DNA of 64,000 bases from JBASEY01 sp964404285 (GTDB lineage: Bacteria > CSSED10-310). The position numbers and the translations under genes are program-made. The DNA is taken from NCBI GenBank assembly GCA_964404285.1, contig CAYOJK010000006.1, positions 1-64,000 of the forward strand. The letters are read 5' to 3'. The first letter of the stretch is position 1, and each line of letters starts with the position of its first letter. This document shows, one piece after another, positions 59,014 through 64,000 of this stretch. The notes beneath the pieces are model-generated. The model worked only from the letters and a program-made list of their open reading frames with translations. It ran no database searches and was not told the origin of the DNA.

Positions 59014-59711
59014 TGATACCGATAAAAAACAAAACACAGTGTAAAAGTTTCCCATGGGTTACTCTTTTATTGGGTGTTATCAATGCGGCTGTATTTATAT
59101 ATGAACTGACTTTGCCGCCTGCTATGCTGGAAAAACTGTTTGGCGTTTTCGGCCTGGTTCCTTTCAATCTATTTCAGCTTAAAGCGATGGTGTTCAATGG
59201 GTTATCGAATTATGCCGTTTTACCGATATTTACCTCTATTTTTATACACGGCGGTTTTTTGCATTTGATATTGAATATGTGGACATTATATCTGTTTGCT
59301 CCTTGTATGGAAGATAGACTTGGGCATTTCAGATTTTTATTGTTTTATCTTCTGACTGGAATGGGCGCTTCATTGATTCATGCTGTAATTCATTCAAAAT
59401 CCATGGTCCCTATGGTTGGAGCTAGTGGTGCAATTGCAGGTGTGTTAGGAGCTTATTTCGTTCTACTTCCCTTATCTAGAATCGTTGTATTGGTTCCGTT
59501 GTTTTTTCTGCCTTTATTTTTTGAAATTCCGGCATTTTTTTATTTGTTGATATGGTTTTTGACCCAGTTGCACAGTGGCGCCTGGAATTTAATAGGGGAA
59601 GCGCGGAATTATGGAGGTATCGCTTTTTGGGCTCATATAAGCGGTTTCTTAATAGGTATTTATCTTATGAGTGTTTTTCTGCCGTCTAAAAAGCGTTTAG
59701 CTTCTTCTTGA
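59013..59711 (+). CDS. Rhomboid-family intramembrane serine protease
   Basis: The 232-residue protein has six membrane segments with the rhomboid catalytic residues Ser138 in GASGAIAGVLG and His208 in FWAHISGFLIG. The oxyanion Asn88 is in HLILNMWTLYLF. Rhomboid proteases cleave transmembrane substrates inside the membrane. The length is typical of the bacterial short form. It overlaps the GT-C gene by one base and precedes argS by 54 bases. Whether it processes a protein of this operon is unknown. Confidence 0.93.
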   Translation: MIPIKNKTQCKSFPWVTLLLGVINAAVFIYELTLPPAMLEKLFGVFGLVPFNLFQLKAMVFNGLSNYAVLPIFTSIFIHGGFLHLILNMWTLYLFAPCMEDRLGHFRFLLFYLLTGMGASLIHAVIHSKSMVPMVGASGAIAGVLGAYFVLLPLSRIVVLVPLFFLPLFFEIPAFFYLLIWFLTQLHSGAWNLIGEARNYGGIAFWAHISGFLIGIYLMSVFLPSKKRLASS

Positions 59712-59765
59712 CTTTATCTTGAGCATATCTACTCTTGACAGGGATGAACACGGAAAGGGTATGGA

Positions 59766-61496
59766 ATGAGCATAGAAAACTTCACTGAAACTATCAAAAA
59801 CGTGGTAAAAAATATCGTAGCGAATATCTATGGAATTGATATCGAAACACCAGCTCTGGTACGTCCGCCCGAAATGATCGATGCTGAGTTTGCTTTGCCT
59901 TGTTTTCCATTAGCGGCAGTTTTGCGTCAATCACCTGCAAAAATCGCGTCTACCATCGCATCGAAAATATCGGGTAATCAATGGTTAAAACAGGCAAGTG
60001 CGGATGGTCCTTATTTGAATTTCAAACTTGATGAATCAGTACTGTTTCATACTGTAATTTCTGAAGCTATCGAGAAAAAGGATCGATATGGGCACAAAGA
60101 TCGAGATGATCGACAACGTATTCTAGTTGAATATTCTTCGCCAAACACGAACAAGCCTCTTCATTTAGGGCATATAAGAAACAATGTTCTAGGCGTCGCT
60201 ATCATCAATCTTTTAAAAGCTGCTGGTCGCAACGTCATCCCTGCAAGCATCTTGAATGATCGAGGTATTCATATTTGTAAAGCAATGGTTGCATATAGAC
60301 ACTACGGTGATGGTAAAACACCATCCAGCGCTGGGATCAAAGGGGATCATTTTGTCGGCAGTATGTACGTTCGGTTTGAAAAAGAAGTGAAAATGCAACC
60401 GGAATTGATGGATGAAGCGCGTGCGATGCTGCGTGACTGGGAAAATGGTGATTCTGACACACTTGCGTTATGGGAACAAATGACCGGCTGGGTTATAGAA
60501 GGTTTTGAACAGACATATAAACGTCTGGGATCACAATTTGATGTGATTCAACACGAGAGCCGGACATATCTACTAGGAAAAGAGATTATTGCCGAAGGAT
60601 TGGAAAAAGGTGTTTTCTTTAAAAAAGAAGATAATTCTATTTGGATTGATCTAGCAGATGTCGGCCTTGATCAAAAAGCTCTTCTCAGACAGGATGGGAC
60701 ATCGTTATATATAACCCAGGATCTAGGTGTTGCGGTTGAGCGCTATAAAACGCTAAGTATTGACCAGGCTATATATGTTGTAGGCTCAGAGCAGATTTAT
60801 CATTTCAAAGCCCTATTTAACACCATGAAAAGATTGGGTTTTTCTTGGGCGGATCAATATCTCCATTTGAGTTATGGAATGGTGTATCTTCCAGAAGGCA
60901 AGATGAAGTCTCGTGAAGGGAAAGTAGTCGATGCAGATGAACTGATGGATCAGATGCAGACACTGTCCAGAAAAATAATGGATGATTCTCATTTTCAAAT
61001 TGAGCTATCCGAAAGAGACCACATAGCGGAGGCGATAGGTTTAGGCGCTATCAAATATTATATTTTGAAATTCAATCCGCAGAAAGATATTCATTTTGAT
61101 CCTGAAAAATCATTATCATTTGATGGTGCAACAGGAGCTTATATTCAATATTGTCATGCAAGAATTCAATCAGTACTGCGAAAAGGTTATTTTGATCCAA
61201 ACTCAGAATGGGATGTATCCTTGTTGGGTAATGTGGAGGAAATGGAAATAATCAGATTCTTGTTATTTTTACCCGATATAATTCAAAGCGCCGCCGCTGA
61301 TTTGAATCCATCGAAAGTGGCCGGGTATATCCTGGAGCTGGCAAAAGCATTCAATGTGTTTTATACGCATCACAGAATACTGGGTATAGAATCACAACGT
61401 CTGACAAATGCACGGTTGGCTTTATCTGCCTCTGTTGCATACGGGTTAAAATCTGGGTTGCAAATTCTTGGTATTGAAGCTGTTGAAGAGATGTAG
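59766..61496 (+). CDS. argS: Arginyl-tRNA synthetase
   Basis: The 576-residue class I enzyme charges tRNA-Arg. The signature HLGHIRNNV (HIGH-like) is at about residue 133, after the conserved VEYSSPNTNKPLHL, and the KMSKS loop reads KMKSREG. The N-terminal Add1 domain and the C-terminal anticodon domain with the CHARIQSVLRK helix are complete. It is the last gene before the candidate promoter at 61510, so the transcription unit from pilT may end here. Confidence 0.97.
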   Translation: MSIENFTETIKNVVKNIVANIYGIDIETPALVRPPEMIDAEFALPCFPLAAVLRQSPAKIASTIASKISGNQWLKQASADGPYLNFKLDESVLFHTVISEAIEKKDRYGHKDRDDRQRILVEYSSPNTNKPLHLGHIRNNVLGVAIINLLKAAGRNVIPASILNDRGIHICKAMVAYRHYGDGKTPSSAGIKGDHFVGSMYVRFEKEVKMQPELMDEARAMLRDWENGDSDTLALWEQMTGWVIEGFEQTYKRLGSQFDVIQHESRTYLLGKEIIAEGLEKGVFFKKEDNSIWIDLADVGLDQKALLRQDGTSLYITQDLGVAVERYKTLSIDQAIYVVGSEQIYHFKALFNTMKRLGFSWADQYLHLSYGMVYLPEGKMKSREGKVVDADELMDQMQTLSRKIMDDSHFQIELSERDHIAEAIGLGAIKYYILKFNPQKDIHFDPEKSLSFDGATGAYIQYCHARIQSVLRKGYFDPNSEWDVSLLGNVEEMEIIRFLLFLPDIIQSAAADLNPSKVAGYILELAKAFNVFYTHHRILGIESQRLTNARLALSASVAYGLKSGLQILGIEAVEEM

Positions 61497-61509
61497 AAAT
61501 ATTCTTAGA

Positions 61510-61538
61510 TTGACATTTATTCTAATCGCTTTAATAAT
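61510..61538 (+). promoter_or_regulatory. Candidate sigma-70 promoter for the PEGA gene
   Basis: TTGACA (61510-61515) and AATAAT (61533-61538) are separated by 17 bases, with the start point about 25 bases before the gene at 61568. Confidence 0.55.
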
Positions 61539-61567
61539 TATTACAGGACATGTGGGGATTTAACACG

Positions 61568-62629
61568 ATGAAAAAGATTTTGTTTCTAACACTATCACTA
61601 ATAATAGCATTGATATCAGCTTGTAAACTCCACGCTGAATGGCTGGTTATTAACTCAATTCCCACTGGTGCGGAAGTGACGGTAAATGACGTGGTGGTAG
61701 GTATTTCTCCTCTTAGATTAGAGGGAATGTCCGATCAGATAATACGCATAACGATATCCTCCGATTTATATGGAGCCTTTCATATCGACCATAACTTTAG
61801 CGCTAATCAATCCATTTTTATCGATCTTGAACATCAACAGGAAATCAGTGAAAAACAGTATTGGGAAGAAAGAACTATATCCGTTGTTCCGGAAACAACA
61901 GCTGCCGTGTCATCTCCAGCCGTGGCATTGATAAGTGCAGTATTGAAAGAAATCGCCCAGCCAATGGAAATTCCGTCGGCGCTTCGAACCGAATCAGGAG
62001 ATATCATTTATAATCTGTCAATCAATAATAAAGGAACGATCACCGCTATTGAATTGATATCGGAATGCTCTAATGAGGAGCTAAAACGTTATTTCGAGAA
62101 ATGGATATCGACGTGGATTTTCGATCCGGCAGTTTTAGCTGGTGAGCCAACAGAAAGCAAGACCAAAATAAAAATCAGTTATGCGATGGAAACAGGGGAA
62201 TTTGTCCTGCCGACTTATGACCTAACACTACATACCGATGTTCAGGCTGTCGAAGAGGATGATGTGCCCGAAGAAATCAAATCGCATGCCCAATCGGCAG
62301 ATATTCACTATTATTCTGGGAATCAAGTTGATCGCAAAGCCGTTGTGTTCAAGCCGCCGACACCGGGCGATATTCCAGTTGACATAATCAATTTAAAGCT
62401 GAGTGGCATCGCTGAGTTTATGATTTTTATCGACTCGGAGGGAAATGTCGACAAAGTCGATGTTATTACTGGTACAGAGAACAAGGGTCTTGATGCTTAT
62501 GTAATCGAAATGATTAAAAAATCGTTCTGGGAGCCTGCAATAATCGATGACAAGCCGGTAGGTTATGAAAGACAGCTAACGCTTGATTACAATACAGCGG
62601 CGATCCGGTTCACATTTCCTGATTTGTGA
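61568..62629 (+). CDS. PEGA-domain lipoprotein with two TonB-C-like domains
   Basis: The 353-residue protein has a signal peptide with a possible lipobox LISAC at about 15-19. The PEGA domain (WLVINSIPTGAEVTVNDVVVGISPLRLEG, about residues 25-55) is followed by two C-terminal TonB-C-like/AgmX-type modules (about 125-205 and 265-350), each with the pattern of a strand, FDPAV or WEPAI, and a final strand. These are linked by an acidic stretch. TonB-C-like modules often bind periplasmic or envelope proteins. I chose ATG 61568, after GGGGAT, since it begins at the signal peptide. Function unknown; an envelope protein is likely. Confidence 0.75.
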   Translation: MKKILFLTLSLIIALISACKLHAEWLVINSIPTGAEVTVNDVVVGISPLRLEGMSDQIIRITISSDLYGAFHIDHNFSANQSIFIDLEHQQEISEKQYWEERTISVVPETTAAVSSPAVALISAVLKEIAQPMEIPSALRTESGDIIYNLSINNKGTITAIELISECSNEELKRYFEKWISTWIFDPAVLAGEPTESKTKIKISYAMETGEFVLPTYDLTLHTDVQAVEEDDVPEEIKSHAQSADIHYYSGNQVDRKAVVFKPPTPGDIPVDIINLKLSGIAEFMIFIDSEGNVDKVDVITGTENKGLDAYVIEMIKKSFWEPAIIDDKPVGYERQLTLDYNTAAIRFTFPDL

Positions 62630-62645
62630 TTTCGAAATTTCGGAG

Positions 62646-63155
62646 TTAGATTCGTCGACGAACCTTCAAGCGCTTATGCATTAAGATAAACGAGCCTAAG
62701 GAAGCCGCCAAAAAGATAATATCGCGGATAAGATCACATATCGTTCGGGTTTGAACAAAAGTCAGTCCATACATGTCTGGCCGGACAGCTTGAATCTTTA
62801 GTGTTATTCGATGGCAGAGATCATTCTCGGGAGTTCCTCCGAAGCAGCCGCATTCAAAATCAATTCCGCGCACTAAGTTGATGGTCAAAAGAACCATGAA
62901 GAAAACAAGAATCAACGAGATGCCTAAAGCGGCGCCACGTGGTGCGATGCCAGTGATAAGGCACAAGCCAAACACCAGTTCTATGGACGGCAGTAGAATT
63001 GCTGCAATGTTAATAATCGCGCCTGGCGCCAGGTGATATTGATAAATATCGAGTGCGAGTCTGCAAGGAACCATGATTTTCGTCAAGGCGGCATAGATAA
63101 AAACCAGACCGACAAACCAGCGAAGACACCATTCAATAATCCTGGCGCTATTCAT
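62646..63155 (-). CDS. MauE/DoxX-like membrane protein
   Basis: The 169-residue protein has four membrane segments: FVGLVFIYAALTKIMVP, IINIAAILLPSIELVFGLCL, GISLILVFFMVLLTINLVRG and a fourth near the C-terminus. The DFECGCFGG motif after the third segment is the Cys pair of the MauE family, thought to take part in disulfide or electron transfer for periplasmic proteins. ATG 63155 has GGAGGTC upstream and lies within the end of the rhodanese gene (eight-base overlap). Confidence 0.83.
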   Translation of the reverse strand: MNSARIIEWCLRWFVGLVFIYAALTKIMVPCRLALDIYQYHLAPGAIINIAAILLPSIELVFGLCLITGIAPRGAALGISLILVFFMVLLTINLVRGIDFECGCFGGTPENDLCHRITLKIQAVRPDMYGLTFVQTRTICDLIRDIIFLAASLGSFILMHKRLKVRRRI

Positions 63156-63651
63156 CTGTATTGACCTCCGAAGCTTCAATGGGGCGTCCGGCATTTTTCC
63201 ATCCGAGCAAACCCTGAAAATAAACAGAAACATTTTGATAGCCATATTCTTGCAAAATGGTCATAAGGTCTGACGCGTCATAACATTCCGGCCCGGAGCA
63301 ATAAAGGATCAAATGCGTTTCAACTGGATAGATGGCTCCAAAATCATGGATGACGTCATCAACAGCGCTAACTGGAAGATTGTAGGCGCCAGGGATATGG
63401 CTGGCATCATATTCAGCCGCTATCCGTGCATCGACAAACACAGCTTTTGATTGGAGATATGAATCCAGCACATCTATATCGTCAATTGGATTTAATGACG
63501 CAATACATATCTCACCGGCATGAACAAGGCCTTTATCAGGATTCCATTGACCAAACAGTGGGATTCCTTCCGGATTCACCACGTTTAGAACTGTTCCAAG
63601 GATGATGGATACCGTTAAAAGGATTATAAGCTCAGCGAAATAACGAACCAT
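63148..63651 (-). CDS. Membrane-anchored rhodanese-domain protein
   Basis: The 167-residue protein has an N-terminal membrane segment (about 1-28) and a rhodanese domain (about 55-155) whose active-site loop is LILYCSGPECYDA, with the catalytic Cys followed by a second Cys. Preceding VFVDARIAAEYDASHIPGAYNLP is the typical rhodanese strand. It would carry sulfur or detect thiols outside the membrane. CAGGAG precedes the ATG. It overlaps the mauE-like gene by eight bases, suggesting a joint role. Confidence 0.88.
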   Translation of the reverse strand: MVRYFAELIILLTVSIILGTVLNVVNPEGIPLFGQWNPDKGLVHAGEICIASLNPIDDIDVLDSYLQSKAVFVDARIAAEYDASHIPGAYNLPVSAVDDVIHDFGAIYPVETHLILYCSGPECYDASDLMTILQEYGYQNVSVYFQGLLGWKNAGRPIEASEVNTDE

Positions 63652-63688
63652 ACGTTTTCTCCTGTTTTAAATTCATTAGCAAACTCCT

Positions 63689-64000
63689 TTATTGGTTACG
63701 GTTGGAAACCTCTTTTAGTTCTATCAAATTGCCATCTGTGTCCTGAATAAAAATAACATCACCGGATTTACGGGCAAATCGTCGAACTGTCATTCCATGA
63801 GCTTCAGCACGCTCAACGACAGCCGTTCTATCATCACAATCAAAACAAAGGTGCTGCACAAGACCCGGCTTCGGCAAATTCGGTGAAATAAAAACTTCGA
63901 TCAGGCTATTACCCGCATCGTAAACTCTGACATGTACCGGATAATCCTGGTGAAACAATTGACGCATGGTTTCCGGTTCCACATCAAAGCTATATGCATG
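63689..64000 (-). CDS. VOC-family protein, 5' end beyond the window
   Basis: The frame is open to the window edge, so the start is not seen. The visible 103 residues contain VIFIQDTDGNLIELKE, the last strand of vicinal-oxygen-chelate (glyoxalase/bleomycin resistance) domains, and PGLVQHLCFDCDDRTAVVERAEAHG, with the first metal-site region. It would bind a metal and act on an oxygenated small molecule. It is 37 bases before the rhodanese gene on the same strand, so it may be the first gene of that operon. Confidence 0.8.
   Translation of the reverse strand, partial: HAYSFDVEPETMRQLFHQDYPVHVRVYDAGNSLIEVFISPNLPKPGLVQHLCFDCDDRTAVVERAEAHGMTVRRFARKSGDVIFIQDTDGNLIELKEVSNRNQ

Noticed and set aside
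1..64000. CRISPR arrays, phage or transposase genes
   Set aside because: No regularly spaced direct repeats, integrases, transposases or structural phage genes were seen on either strand.

Overview
The window looks like part of a draft genome or metagenome-assembled genome of an uncultured diderm (Gram-negative-type) bacterium of moderate GC. A run of exactly 100 N at 34498-34597 marks a scaffold gap. Evidence for an outer membrane or elaborate envelope comes from a Wzm/Wzt-type polysaccharide exporter, a DUF374 acyltransferase, lipoprotein signal peptides, a PEGA/TonB-C-like protein, an undecaprenyl-phosphate sugar transferase and many glycosyltransferases. No rRNA, tRNA, CRISPR array, phage or transposase gene was seen. 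Thr/Pro-rich PTPT linkers and the abundance of B12-binding radical SAM proteins recall uncultured candidate phyla, but this is an impression and not a placement.

Layout. 1-554: gene-free DNA with short degenerate repeats. 555-5307: a lipoprotein on the minus strand, then a methyltransferase, a GT87-like mannosyltransferase and a B12/radical SAM protein in one tight plus-strand unit. 5342-10837: proS, a Sfp-type phosphopantetheinyl transferase, and a minus-strand GT-C plus B12/radical SAM pair. 11027-17727: a YvlB/SHOCT-like protein, fabH behind a structured leader, a stress block (two Hsp20 proteins behind an excellent sigma-54 promoter, then htpG and tpx) and mutY. 17837-30702: a surface glycan cluster with two GT4 enzymes, one ABC permease, two Wzt-like ATPases with unusual C-terminal modules, two GT-C proteins and two more B12/radical SAM proteins. 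30843-34412: a 1189-residue secreted multidomain amidohydrolase-like protein. 34478-34881: the scaffold gap and a duplicated MITE-like repeat. 34899-39810: a nucleotidyltransferase-like protein, clpB and a secreted DA1/LIM-like metallopeptidase. 40168-44237: an operon of three radical SAM enzymes ending in a TerB-like protein. 44488-49383: a DUF374 acyltransferase and a nucleotide operon (dut, MBL hydrolase, purB, purF). 49531-53304: a polysaccharide initiation operon (two GT4 and a priming sugar transferase). 53469-61496: two tandem PilT ATPases, a purM-purN fusion, a GT-C protein, a rhomboid protease and argS, nearly all overlapping. 61568-64000: a PEGA protein, then MauE-like, rhodanese and a truncated VOC protein on the minus strand.

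How the genes work together. Much of the coding capacity serves envelope glycans: priming (50.9 kb), assembly by GT4 and GT-C enzymes, and export by the ABC complex. B12/radical SAM proteins are repeatedly coupled to GT-C membrane glycosyltransferases (three co-directional, touching or overlapping pairs), which suggests radical modification of lipid carriers or glycans as a recurring module. Housekeeping genes for purine synthesis, tRNA charging, proteostasis and oxidative defence are scattered between them. The most notable observations are the recurrent GT-C/B12-rSAM pair, the shared C-terminal module in two Wzt-like ATPases, the sigma-54 control of Hsp20, the attenuator-like fabH leader, the exported DA1-like peptidase with six evenly spaced zinc-ribbon pairs, and the radical SAM/TerB operon.
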